NCBI RefSeq assembly: GCF_026283955.1
Contig: NZ_JAPDPE010000005.1
Location: 1-64,000 of the forward strand
From: Dyella silvatica
GTDB lineage: Bacteria > Pseudomonadota > Gammaproteobacteria > Xanthomonadales > Rhodanobacteraceae
Length of the DNA: 64,000 bases
Reading direction: 5' to 3'
Part shown: positions 35,642 through 44,496 of the stretch, piece after piece
How the letters are laid out: each line of letters starts with the position of its first letter
How positions within the stretch are numbered: the first letter of the stretch is position 1
Position numbers and translations under genes: made by a program
Notes under the pieces: generated by a model
Told to the model about the DNA's origin: nothing
Database searches by the model: none
What the model saw: only the letters and a program-made list of their open reading frames with translations

Positions 35642-38600
35642 TTATTGGTCATTGTTCAATACCCGCCAGGAGCGCCGCCGCCAAATGGCGTCACCAAAAG
35701 AAAAGGCTTTGTTGGGGTCGGTTTCCGAGCTTTTCTCCAAGGTCACGCCCGGCACATAGAGACGACCACCGCCCATGCCGGCGCCGGTAGAGAGGAATCC
35801 CCCGGTCGGTGGGTTGCTGACCCGCGCACCGGCCTGCGCATAGCCGCCAGGCCAGTTATCCACCGTGCCGAAGTTCACCCCGCCACCGGCGGCTCCGGTT
35901 GCCGCATCGATCACCATCAAGGCGCCTTTGGGTGCCGGATCGCAGGGGTCGTTGTTTTGCGGAATCAGCGTGGTGATGATGGCGCGGTTGGTATCGAACA
36001 AGGCCGTGGCATCGACCACTACACGCTCACCTTTGGCGGTAGCCACATCGAGATTGAAGTACCAGCCACGAATCACCGTGCCATTGGTATTTTTTGCCGG
36101 CACCGGCTTACTGCTCAGGCCGCGGATATTGCCCACCTCGGTCAGCAGTTGCTGTACCAACGGCGTGGCCGTATTGCCGTCGATCACCACCGGCTGCCCC
36201 GCCACCCCGGCATCGCGAATGCCGTAGACCGCCTGGGTCTTGGTCTTGTCGTCGATGGTGTTGTCACTGCCGCCGAGATATTTACCGCTACCGAAAACCA
36301 CCATGAAACCGCTGGAGGTAGGATCGGGGAAAAGCCGTGGCATCACCGTAATCGGGCGCTCACCCGGCGTTTTCGGGCTGAAGAACAACTCGGCGGCCCA
36401 TTGGTCGGGGCTTGGATTGGTCAGATCGAAGCGCCAGACATTGCCTTGCAAATCACCAGCAAAAGCGACGTCGTCGATCTGGTCACTATCGTAATCGCCG
36501 ATGACCGGTGTGGTCAGCCCATAGCTTTCTACCGTGCCCACACCGGCGACTGAGGTGGGCGTCTTCAGCTCGCGCAGTAATTTGCCCGACTGCGCATCCA
36601 GCACAAAGAGTGAGCTGAAGGTGTTGTTGATGGCCGGATCGGTGCTGTCTTTGGGAAAGTAGCCCCCCGGCACCAAGACCACCCACTGGCCGCTGGCCAG
36701 TCGCCCGATATTCGGACGTCCAAAGGTGTAGCCGAGGTTGGCGCCGCCGTCACTGCTGTTGTTGAACTCCCACAATACCTTGTCCGCCGGGCCGATCACT
36801 TTGCCTGAGGTGCTGCCCTGGGTCGCTGCAGCCTCGGTGATGTCCAGGGCGTATACGCCGCGACCACCCAGGCGCAGACCAGCCGCCAGAATGGTGTGCC
36901 AACCCTGCTGGGTGCCATTGTCGAAATACACATCGCGGCTGACCGGCGTGCCATCCACCGATGGCATGAAACTGAAGTCAGTCAATGAAGACCAGCCGCT
37001 AAGCCTGCCATAGGCCGAATACGGCACATAGGCCCAGCGCTCCGTACCCGGCGCCGGCGCGATATCGACCGTGCTCGCATCGGTGCTGTCGGTAGTCGCA
37101 TCGAAAGCATGCAACATGCCGTCATTGGCGGCGACATAAACGGTCGGCGCACGCTTGAGGTGATCCGCGCGGAACTGCTCGTAACTTTTGCCCTTGCTAG
37201 CGGCCAGCAATTCTGGCGAACCGCTTGGCCAACTATCGCGATAGCCGCCCGTGGGCGCGGCCAAGTACAGCGCCTGTCCATTGATGACGGCGCCGAATAC
37301 CGAGTTGCGTTGGCGGAAGCTGGCGCCCTCTTTGCTCTTATCGCCGCGCAGCCAGGCCAGCCGGCTGGCACCGATACCGCCTTTGTCGAAGTTGGCGTCG
37401 CTGGCTCTAAGCCCTGTTGCTGCAGACGCCCAGGTGAACGCCGCGCCGTGCCCCGAACCAATGCCCGTGCTGGTCAGAATCACTCGCGTGTCGCCGGCAC
37501 CGGCGCGTGTATCCAGCTTGGCCCGGCCGTTCCACAACACCCCGGAGCCGACGATGCCGTCCGTACCCACCGGCTTGGCCAGCATCGAACCGCTCCAGTC
37601 GTTGGTGTCGTAGCCCGCCTGGAATGTCACCGTGGCCGTGCCCAGCACCGCCGTGCTCAAGCTGCCGGCCACCGAGGTCGTATTGCGCGACACGATGCTG
37701 CTGATGATGTTGGTCAACGCTGTAATCAGCGCGGTCGGGTTGCTGGCTGCGAAAAATTTGCCGCGACTGTTGAGTGCCGCATGCCACATGTCGTCGATCT
37801 TCTTGCCATCGTCAGTGTCAACCAACGGCACCGGCCAGGCGGTATCGCCACTACGCAGGCTTTGATAGGTGGTGCTGTTGTTGGACAGCGTACCGGAGGC
37901 ACCAAAGCCGATCATGTACTGCACCAGATGCGGCCAGCTCGCCGGGTCGTTGGCGGGGTTCCAGTAAATTTCCTTGTTTGTGCGAGGGTCTGCACCGGCG
38001 GTCAAAGGCACTTTGAACAGGGGAGTCGATTGGTCCGGCAAGTTGGCCGGCACCTTCAAGCGGTTGGATGCTTTTGCAAAAGCACTGTTGCCGGTAACAC
38101 CGGCCTGCAGATCGCTGGCCCAATATTTGAAAGCGATGTCGGCCATGGTCGCCGTGCTATTGCTGCTTTCGTTCCAAACCACCTTGCTCTCGCGATCGCT
38201 GACCGAAAAGCTCTGCAAGCCGTCGGGCAAGCTCGAGATACCACTACGATCATGCGGCGTGGGCTGTGATGGCGTATCGCCATTCCACATGCCGTCGGTC
38301 ATCTGAATATGAAAGTTTTGCCGGCAAACCAGTTCTTTGCGGACATCGCTATCCCAATAGGGATTGCTATCGACGGCACCGGTTCGATTGCTGAAATAGT
38401 CGCCTACGCGCATCGCCGCCGTACGATTCGGCGTACCGCCCGATGCCGACATATTGAACAACCAGGTATAAAAGCGCGTGCGTACGTTGTTGGTCGAGCT
38501 GTCATCGACAAACTTGTAGATGGCTGTGTTATTGCTGAGAAAATTTGAATTAATGTTCTGCCAGGCGACTCGCACATTGTCTTTAAAGGGCGAATACGCC

Positions 38601-39385
38601 CGGGAAATGGCCGTCACTGCGGCCATCGTGCGGGTGCGGTAGTACGCATACCAATTGGCGAAATTCTGCTTATCCGCATTCGTGCTCAAAGAAACCCAGG
38701 TCCAGTTGGCGCTGGCGTAGAGATTGCTGGTAGCGGAGGTCGTCAGCTGTCCGTTGCTGTCCAGCGGCAAACTCGCCTTGTTACCGGTGTAGCGGTAATA
38801 ACCCGCGCCACGGTTGCCGCAAAAACCGTAACTGCTCAGATCGCGCGTAGCGCTATCGCTGCCGCCGGGCCGATTGGATTGAATGCCGTTGTCCCAGGCA
38901 TCGCCGAACGATGCGTTAGGCATGGTCGTGCCATCGGCTTTCAGCGGTGGGTCGTATTTATTGTCAGGGTTGAAATAAACCCCGTTCATGCTCCAGGTAC
39001 GCGCGTCAGCCGGATCGACCGTACCGGGGGAAACCCCGGGAGTAATCACGCTCGCACACAGAAAAGGCGCTGCACGCGAGGGATAGGTGCGATTGGAGAC
39101 ATCGGTTTGACTGGTGTCGGCACCGGTATTCCAGGCGGCGCCGGTATACGGTCGTTGATCGGGCATGTGATGCCAATTCATCGAGCCCGAGTCATCGAAG
39201 GTCAGCACCAGATTGGGGGCCACCGACGTGGTGGCTGTCGGCGGGCCCGGGCTGAGCTCGACGGTGCCGGCCATCGAACTGGCGGATATGCCCGCCAGCA
39301 AGGTCGAGAGCAACGCGCTGAAAGCAACCGTCGACTGCCTGCGATACATGGATGTGCGGTGCATAGTCATGGCGTTGATGCTCAC
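35642..39385 (-). CDS. pilY1: Type IV pilus tip-associated protein PilY1/PilC
   Basis: A 1247-residue exported protein. After a signal region (to about residue 40) comes a von Willebrand A-like part with the metal-site motif TFDDSGSMN (residues 63-70). The C-terminal half is the beta-propeller, with HAFDATTDS and the calcium loop DYDSDQIDD at 964-972 followed by GDLQGNVWRFDLTN, the hallmark of PilY1. The GTG at 39385 overlaps the pilX stop as GTGA and follows GGGGAG; an ATG at 39370 is an alternative. PilY1 acts at the pilus tip in adhesion, extension/retraction control and mechanosensing. Confidence 0.95.
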   Translation of the reverse strand: MSINAMTMHRTSMYRRQSTVAFSALLSTLLAGISASSMAGTVELSPGPPTATTSVAPNLVLTFDDSGSMNWHHMPDQRPYTGAAWNTGADTSQTDVSNRTYPSRAAPFLCASVITPGVSPGTVDPADARTWSMNGVYFNPDNKYDPPLKADGTTMPNASFGDAWDNGIQSNRPGGSDSATRDLSSYGFCGNRGAGYYRYTGNKASLPLDSNGQLTTSATSNLYASANWTWVSLSTNADKQNFANWYAYYRTRTMAAVTAISRAYSPFKDNVRVAWQNINSNFLSNNTAIYKFVDDSSTNNVRTRFYTWLFNMSASGGTPNRTAAMRVGDYFSNRTGAVDSNPYWDSDVRKELVCRQNFHIQMTDGMWNGDTPSQPTPHDRSGISSLPDGLQSFSVSDRESKVVWNESSNSTATMADIAFKYWASDLQAGVTGNSAFAKASNRLKVPANLPDQSTPLFKVPLTAGADPRTNKEIYWNPANDPASWPHLVQYMIGFGASGTLSNNSTTYQSLRSGDTAWPVPLVDTDDGKKIDDMWHAALNSRGKFFAASNPTALITALTNIISSIVSRNTTSVAGSLSTAVLGTATVTFQAGYDTNDWSGSMLAKPVGTDGIVGSGVLWNGRAKLDTRAGAGDTRVILTSTGIGSGHGAAFTWASAATGLRASDANFDKGGIGASRLAWLRGDKSKEGASFRQRNSVFGAVINGQALYLAAPTGGYRDSWPSGSPELLAASKGKSYEQFRADHLKRAPTVYVAANDGMLHAFDATTDSTDASTVDIAPAPGTERWAYVPYSAYGRLSGWSSLTDFSFMPSVDGTPVSRDVYFDNGTQQGWHTILAAGLRLGGRGVYALDITEAAATQGSTSGKVIGPADKVLWEFNNSSDGGANLGYTFGRPNIGRLASGQWVVLVPGGYFPKDSTDPAINNTFSSLFVLDAQSGKLLRELKTPTSVAGVGTVESYGLTTPVIGDYDSDQIDDVAFAGDLQGNVWRFDLTNPSPDQWAAELFFSPKTPGERPITVMPRLFPDPTSSGFMVVFGSGKYLGGSDNTIDDKTKTQAVYGIRDAGVAGQPVVIDGNTATPLVQQLLTEVGNIRGLSSKPVPAKNTNGTVIRGWYFNLDVATAKGERVVVDATALFDTNRAIITTLIPQNNDPCDPAPKGALMVIDAATGAAGGGVNFGTVDNWPGGYAQAGARVSNPPTGGFLSTGAGMGGGRLYVPGVTLEKSSETDPNKAFSFGDAIWRRRSWRVLNNDQ

Positions 39386-39984
39386 TCCCCTTTGGCGGCG
39401 AACGTGCTTTCCAGCACGCGCACCGTATTCAAGTTGCCACCCGTGGCTCGCGCGGTAACGCCTGATTCATGCGGTTTGCCTACGCCAGGCGGTAATTCGG
39501 GCCCCATGTCTTCAATGATGTAGTGCGGGTTCTTCGCCAGCACGGCGAGCTTTTTTTCATCGGCGGTCATCCCGCTGCCGCTTAGCGTGGTGTAGTCGTA
39601 GCCGCCGTCGTGCCCTTTGTATTCGGTGGCGCCGCCGACCTCCCAACCGGCGCTGTTGCGAAATTTCTCGACGCTGGCGATCGGCCTGGCGGCGTCATAG
39701 ACATAACAGTCGGTGATCACGGTGCTGCCGCAGTTGACGGATGCGTTATTGCCCGCCTTCCACAAGCGCCATTCGGCGCCACGCAATGCGGTCTCGGCCG
39801 CCATCTCGGCCATCTGTGCATTGCGCAAGCCGCCGGCCATGCGCTCCTGCAATAAAGACCTCCCGGTGGCGCTGATTGCCAACATCGTCAGCAATAAAAG
39901 AAACACCAGCGCCACCACCAGCACGACACCACGTTGCGCACGCGGCATCTGCCCTCTCGATGGATGGTTGCCTGAGATCGACAT
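39382..39984 (-). CDS. pilX: Type IV pilus assembly protein PilX
   Basis: A 200-residue minor pilin-like protein. The hydrophobic N-terminal helix RGVVLVVALVFLLLLTMLAISATG, then QERMAGGLRNAQMAEMAAETALRGAEW, is the PilX N-domain pattern. GGAG precedes the ATG at 39984. It lies 57 bp after pilW and overlaps pilY1 by GTGA. It would form the tip-initiation complex with PilV, PilW and PilY1. Confidence 0.92.
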   Translation of the reverse strand: MSISGNHPSRGQMPRAQRGVVLVVALVFLLLLTMLAISATGRSLLQERMAGGLRNAQMAEMAAETALRGAEWRLWKAGNNASVNCGSTVITDCYVYDAARPIASVEKFRNSAGWEVGGATEYKGHDGGYDYTTLSGSGMTADEKKLAVLAKNPHYIIEDMGPELPPGVGKPHESGVTARATGGNLNTVRVLESTFAAKGE

Positions 39985-40041
39985 GAGTTGCTCCGTTTCG
40001 TGGCCTTGCGCACAGTCGCCTGGCGCGGGCAGCCAGGTGGT

Positions 40042-41340
40042 TCATGGGTTGTAGTTGCGCACCGAGACCAGCACGCTGAATTCGCGCCGCAGCATGAGGT
40101 TGTCGAAGCCTTGATCCTTGGGCTGCACGCCACGTGTGCTTGCCGTCGGCGATGCCGGGGCCTTGTCGCCATCGATGCTGTAGACATAATGGGTCTCGCT
40201 GGCCGTCAGGCTGCGAACCGGCTGCTGCCCTGCCATCAAGACGTGGACTTCGATATTTTTCACGGCGCGCCACAGGCAACCGTAATCGCTGCCCAATTTT
40301 CTCGGCGTCGACGGCGGGCATGGGATAGCACCGGTATCGACTTCGTTAGCGGTGAGATAGCGGGTGCTGCCGCTGGCATCTTCCACGCCGTAGAGAAAAT
40401 CCAAGCGCTCGACGCCGCGAACTACTTCGCTATCGTTGCCGCCATTGAGCCGACGCATCAGGGCGCCAGTCGTCTGTCCGTTGCCGCCATCGACCACTTT
40501 CAGATAGTAGGTGACCGTGTTGTAGTCACGGCTGAAGTTGAACAACTTCGGCGCAGACAACGGCTGCTGAGCGATCGGAGCAGCCAGGTTTTCGTTCCTA
40601 CCCGACGGACTGAACGCGTTGCCATCCAGGCTCACCGCGAATATCTGCGCGTTGGAGCAATCGGCCAGCATCATCAGATCGCCTTGCTTGTAGTACTCCG
40701 CGATCTTCGGCTCGCCCGGGCCGGGCACGATGCTGATGAAGTCCACCGTGCCATCGGCGCGCCCTGTCACCTTGCTGCTACCGCCCAGCGCCCAGCCACT
40801 GGATGAGTCCATATAGCGCAGCGTAAGTACGCTGGAGCCGACGACCCGACTGCCGACCGTGGTGCCGATGGCCGGCAGCATCGGTGGATTGACCGGCTTG
40901 CAGCTTTTGTTTTTATCGCAGTCATAGCCGCGCATCGACAAGAACGAAGGCAGGTCATAAGCCGTCGCCGGCTTGGGCGGATACGAGCCGCTGCCCCAGG
41001 GCGTGGTGACATCGCTCAGCGCATCGATCAGGCCTGAGGCCTGTACGGTAGGTGCGCGCAACGGCGACAAGTAAACCTCACCCGCGTTGCTGGTCACACC
41101 CCCGGTGCTGGTGCAGTACTGCGCATTGGCCATGCGCAAATCCCCGCTAAGGCGAGTGATGGCGTAGCGCCCCTCTTCCTGCAACCGCGCCATCTGGTTT
41201 TGCACACGGTTACTGCTGGAGGTCGACAAAAACACCGTGACGATGCCGCCCGCCACCAGCAGGCCAAGCACCATCGCCACCATCAACTCGACCAGGGTCA
41301 CGCCTGCGTGACGCGAAGATGCCGTGCGATAACGCGTCAT
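40042..41340 (-). CDS. pilW: Type IV pilus assembly protein PilW
   Basis: A 432-residue minor pilin with the prepilin leader ending HAG before VTLVELMVAMVLGLLVAGGIV and the PilW pattern SSSNRVQNQMARLQEEGRYAITRLSGDLRMA. The ATG at 41340 overlaps the pilV stop (ATGA), so the longer frame starting at 41355 is not used. It contains several cysteine pairs in the globular part. It works with PilV, PilX and PilY1 in pilus assembly. Confidence 0.94.
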   Translation of the reverse strand: MTRYRTASSRHAGVTLVELMVAMVLGLLVAGGIVTVFLSTSSSNRVQNQMARLQEEGRYAITRLSGDLRMANAQYCTSTGGVTSNAGEVYLSPLRAPTVQASGLIDALSDVTTPWGSGSYPPKPATAYDLPSFLSMRGYDCDKNKSCKPVNPPMLPAIGTTVGSRVVGSSVLTLRYMDSSSGWALGGSSKVTGRADGTVDFISIVPGPGEPKIAEYYKQGDLMMLADCSNAQIFAVSLDGNAFSPSGRNENLAAPIAQQPLSAPKLFNFSRDYNTVTYYLKVVDGGNGQTTGALMRRLNGGNDSEVVRGVERLDFLYGVEDASGSTRYLTANEVDTGAIPCPPSTPRKLGSDYGCLWRAVKNIEVHVLMAGQQPVRSLTASETHYVYSIDGDKAPASPTASTRGVQPKDQGFDNLMLRREFSVLVSVRNYNP

Positions 41341-41867
41341 GGCTGAAACGCCCATACAAAGGTTTGCGGTTTCGCATCGCGTTGCTCTTTATCGCCCGCT
41401 CTGCGCTCACTCCAACTGATCTTCATTTCGCAGTTGCCGCCATAAGGCGGACGCATGCCGATTTGGTCTGCCGAGGGCGTAAAACCAGCGGCGCTTTTAT
41501 CGCTGCACTGGATCGACGCTGTGGCTTCAGGCAGCGAGGTGGTCAGCATGCTGCTCCACAAGTACTGATCGCGTACGGCGACTTGCTGCGCTGTGCAGGC
41601 CACGTTGATGTCGCAGCTTTGTTTGGCGGTGGTCGGATAAGCGGTGGAGTTGTAGTTGCCGTTCCACAGGCCCACCGGGTTGGAGCGCATGCGATCGGCC
41701 ATATTGCTGGCGAGAAACGTCACTTGAGTGCGCAGATAGCCCGCCTGATTGGAGCGTGTGGCCATGACCAGCAACCCGGCCAATCCGATCAAGCCAATAC
41801 TGAAGATCAGCACAGCCATCAGCACCTCGATCAGCGAGACGCCGCGCTGGCGCGACAAGACATGCAT
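41337..41867 (-). CDS. pilV: Type IV pilus modification protein PilV
   Basis: A 176-residue minor pilin with the short leader MHVLSRQRG before VSLIEVLMAVLIFSIGLIGLAGL and the PilV-type stretch TFLASNMADRMRSNP. GGGGGA precedes the ATG at 41867; an in-frame ATG 18 bp upstream is less well placed. It is the first gene of the minor pilin operon, and a possible promoter lies at 41898-41925. Confidence 0.92.
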   Translation of the reverse strand: MHVLSRQRGVSLIEVLMAVLIFSIGLIGLAGLLVMATRSNQAGYLRTQVTFLASNMADRMRSNPVGLWNGNYNSTAYPTTAKQSCDINVACTAQQVAVRDQYLWSSMLTTSLPEATASIQCSDKSAAGFTPSADQIGMRPPYGGNCEMKISWSERRAGDKEQRDAKPQTFVWAFQP

Positions 41868-41897
41868 GGAATCCCCCTCGGGCAAACCCGTACATGC

Positions 41898-41925
41898 ACT
41901 CTATTTTCGTATCTTCTTACGGCAA
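41898..41925 (-). promoter_or_regulatory. Candidate promoter of the minor pilin operon
   Basis: On the reverse strand TTGCCG and TAGAGT are separated by 16 bp, ending about 30 bp before the pilV ATG. The match to sigma-70 consensus is moderate. Confidence 0.4.
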
Positions 41926-42403
41926 GATCTTGCGTGATGAGCGGTAGGATTTGCCCGATAACCGGTATTCGGGGGCGCGGAAAGCTTGCGGCGGGTCACA
42001 TGGCGCTTGCCGCCAGGCTCGCTGTTTCGTGCTTAAGGAGGGAGGCAGGCCTGATTTCATCAACGACCGGGTCCGGCCTTCGCCATGCCTATGCCGCACA
42101 TGCATCAGGAAAGCTCATTGACCGCACCACTGACCCCAGTCACAGAATCCATCGCTACCGAGATATCTCCGGCCCGGTGTAAGAGGACAGGCTGAAATCG
42201 ACGCCCCCAGACACCTCGATGGGTTCGTAGCCATGACCCCGGCTCTGCTAACGCTTTGCCATTTCTCCCAGCGCGCGCCTCCCCTGCATCCGGTCAACTT
42301 TCTCACCCGACGCTGCAAACCCCTACAGCAGCCCTTCACCCTGCCTGGCAATTCGACCGCTCACTCGCCGCCCCTAACAAGGCCAGGAGCTTGCCCCGCA
42401 AGC
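41926..42403. other. Intergenic region between pilV and tRNA-Thr
   Basis: About 480 bp in which I see no gene. Short open frames lack ribosome-binding sites and family features. Confidence 0.55.
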
Positions 42404-42432
42404 TTGCACACTGACATATCGCACCGTAGAAT
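42404..42432 (+). promoter_or_regulatory. Promoter of tRNA-Thr
   Basis: TTGCAC (42404-42409) and TAGAAT (42427-42432) are separated by 17 bp. The tRNA starts 14 bp after the -10, after a GC-containing discriminator. Confidence 0.85.
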
Positions 42433-42445
42433 CCTCGGCTCTTTC

Positions 42446-42521
42446 GCCGGAATAGCTCAGTTGGTAGAGCGGCGCATTCGTAATGCGTAGGTCGGAGGTT
42501 CGATTCCTCTTTCCGGCACCA
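42446..42521 (+). tRNA. tRNA-Thr, anticodon CGT
   Basis: A complete 76-nt cloverleaf: acceptor GCCGGAA pairs with TTCCGGC, the anticodon arm GCGCA-TTCGTAA-TGCGT gives CGT (codon ACG), and the T arm is GGAGG-TTCGATT-CCTCT with one imperfect pair. CCA is encoded. A terminator follows 44 bp later. Confidence 0.97.
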
Positions 42522-42564
42522 GATGCCGTTCCAAAGGCATCCATGGATGTCCAGGAACACATTC

Positions 42565-42590
42565 AACCCCGCGTAATGGCGGGGTTTTTT
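42565..42590 (+). terminator. Intrinsic terminator of tRNA-Thr
   Basis: AACCCCGC pairs with GCGGGGTT across a 6-nt loop and a T-run follows. Confidence 0.92.
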
Positions 42591-42834
42591 GTGCCCACTG
42601 GATGCGCATGTGTCCAGGCATTCGCGAGCCAGATAGCAAAGACGCTGATCGAGGCTTTCGCCATAAGCTGAAGCTGAAGCTGCATTGACATGTACTCACC
42701 GCCAAGATCTTTGCGCGGAGAAAATGATCAATCGCCCCCACCTGAATCGACCCCAGGCTTACCCTATCTACCGGTTAGCGCGACGCATGCCCTTCTTCTT
42801 GGGGCTTCTGCTACCCCATAGCGGCAGATAGGCA

Positions 42835-42856
42835 AAAGCCCGCAACGATGCGGGCC
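42835..42856 (-). terminator. Intrinsic terminator after ispH
   Basis: On the reverse strand GCCCGCA-TCGT-TGCGGGC is followed by TTTT, about 30 bp past the ispH stop. It ends the murJ-ribF-ileS-lspA-ispH transcript. Confidence 0.88.
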
Positions 42857-42884
42857 TTTAAAGGTTTGCAGGGCTTCGCAAAGG

Positions 42885-43773
42885 CTACAAATTAGTCATT
42901 GAGCCACCGACGATGCGCAGCTCTTTGGGCAGCGCAAAGGTAATGTTCTCGGGCTCGCCATCCAGCTCGCGCACGTCGCCTGCGCCCCAGGACTGCAGGC
43001 GGGCGATAACGTCACGTACCAGCTTTTCGGGGGCAGAGGCGCCGGCGGTCAGGCCGATACGGGTCACGCCATCGAGCCAGCTGCGCTCGATATGCTCGGC
43101 GCCATCGATCAGGTAAGCAGGCACGCCCTGCTTCTCGCCCAACTCACGCAAGCGATTGGAGTTGGAGCTGTTGACCGACCCCACCACCAGCATCAGATCG
43201 ACAGCGTCGGCCAGGCGGCGCACGGCATCCTGGCGGTTTTGCGTGGCGTAGCAGATGTCGTCTTTGCGCGGACCTTCGATATCCGAAAACTTGTCGCGCA
43301 ACGCCGCGATGATGGCCTTGGTGTCATCGACCGACAGCGTGGTCTGGGTGACGTAAGACAGCTCATGCATTCCACTGCCCCATGGTGCCTTCGACTTCGG
43401 GGTGGCCGGCATGACCGATCAATACCACGCTACGACCGATACGGCCCAGCCTGGCCACTTCCATATGCACCTTGGTGACCAATGGGCAGGTCGCATCGAA
43501 AACATTGAGCTGACGTTTGTCGGCCTCCTCACGCACTGCCTTGGAAACGCCGTGCGCGCTGAAAATAACCGTGGCGCCATCGGGGACTTCATCCAACTCT
43601 TCGACGAAAACAGCGCCGTCGGCGCGCAATTTGTCCACGACGTAACGGTTGTGCACCACTTCGTGCCGCACGTAAATGGGTGCACCGTAGGATTCGAGCG
43701 CGCGCTCGACAATGGCGATGGCGCGATCTACGCCGGCGCAAAATCCGCGGGGATTGGCGAGCAGGATGTCCAC
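42885..43773 (-). pseudogene. ispH: 4-hydroxy-3-methylbut-2-enyl diphosphate reductase (IspH), broken by an internal out-of-frame deletion
   Basis: The 5' fragment (43773-43363, GTG start after CGGAG, 136 residues) holds FCAGVD and DATCPLVTK with two iron-sulfur cysteines, HEVVHNR and [15 protein letters not shown], then ends at WNA-stop. The 3' fragment resumes in another frame (about 43370-42885) with [26 protein letters not shown] (third cysteine) and NSSNSNRL. About 25-28 residues that normally lie between GTMGQ and the TQTT motif are missing, corresponding to loss of roughly 74 bp. All catalytic residues are present but on different frames, so no full-length protein can be made from this sequence. 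IspH is the last, essential enzyme of the MEP isoprenoid pathway, so either a second copy exists elsewhere or the deletion is a sequencing/assembly error. Confidence 0.85.
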
Positions 43774-43850
43774 TAAGGCTCCGGGCTGGATAGCTTTAAA
43801 ACGCGGCAATTATCGCATGAGCCGTTTAAACGAACGTTATGCCGGCGCGT

Positions 43851-44375
43851 TCAGGCCTTGGGTGTCGATTTACCCGCGAAAAAGCCAAACACAATAAGCA
43901 TCACGGCACCCAGGCTGATAGCGCAATCGGCCAGATTGAAAACCGGGTAGCTCCATGCATCGTAGTAATGCACGTGGATGAAATCAGTGACTTTGCCCGC
44001 ATGCAGGCGATCGATCACATTGCCCACCGCGCCCCCCACCACCATGGACAGCGGCAAGGCGGTGCGCCAGTCGCGCCGCGGAGTGCGGGCCAGCCACACC
44101 ACCAGCACGACACCGATCACCAGGGCGAGCAAGACAAAGAACCAACGCTGCCAGCCCGCACTATCGGCGAGAAAACTGAAGGCGGCGCCAGTATTGAAAG
44201 CCAGTGTCCAGTTCAGCCAGCCGGGAATCACCGGATGCGCCAGCCCCGCTGGCTGCAATGCATCCAACGCCCAGAACTTGCTGAGCTGGTCGAGCACGAT
44301 GACTACGGCGGACAACAATAGCCAGGGCAAGGCGTTGGGTTTGATGGTCATTGCAAAACTCTGTGTTGAATTCAT
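43851..44375 (-). CDS. lspA: Lipoprotein signal peptidase (signal peptidase II)
   Basis: A 174-residue inner-membrane aspartic protease with four membrane segments that removes signal peptides from prolipoproteins. The catalytic aspartates are Asp122 in GGAVGNVIDRL and Asp150 in YPVFNLADCAISLG, with VTDFIHVHY between them. The start at 44375 is supported by GGAGGGAG just upstream; a later ATG at 44351 has no ribosome-binding site. It lies between ileS and ispH, the usual gammaproteobacterial order (fkpB is absent). Confidence 0.96.
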   Translation of the reverse strand: MNSTQSFAMTIKPNALPWLLLSAVVIVLDQLSKFWALDALQPAGLAHPVIPGWLNWTLAFNTGAAFSFLADSAGWQRWFFVLLALVIGVVLVVWLARTPRRDWRTALPLSMVVGGAVGNVIDRLHAGKVTDFIHVHYYDAWSYPVFNLADCAISLGAVMLIVFGFFAGKSTPKA

Positions 44376-44377
44376 AA

Positions 44378-44487
44378 CTCCCTCCCCCTGTTTATAGGGA
44401 GGGCTGGGGTGTGGGTAGGCTCTTGCTTGAGGTTATCGCAAGGGCGTCACCCCCTCCCAACCTCCCCCTACGAGCAGGGGGAGGGGC
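44378..44487. repeat. Pair of G/C-run hairpins in the ileS-lspA gap
   Basis: One hairpin at 44461-44484 is perfect (CCTCCCCCT / AGGGGGAGG, 6-nt loop). A related, imperfect inverted repeat lies at 44378-44404 (CTCCCT / AGGGAG). The composition (runs of C/T against G/A) resembles dispersed intergenic palindromes common in Xanthomonadales genomes, but dispersal cannot be checked from one window. Confidence 0.55.
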
Positions 44488-44496
44488 TTTAGACGG

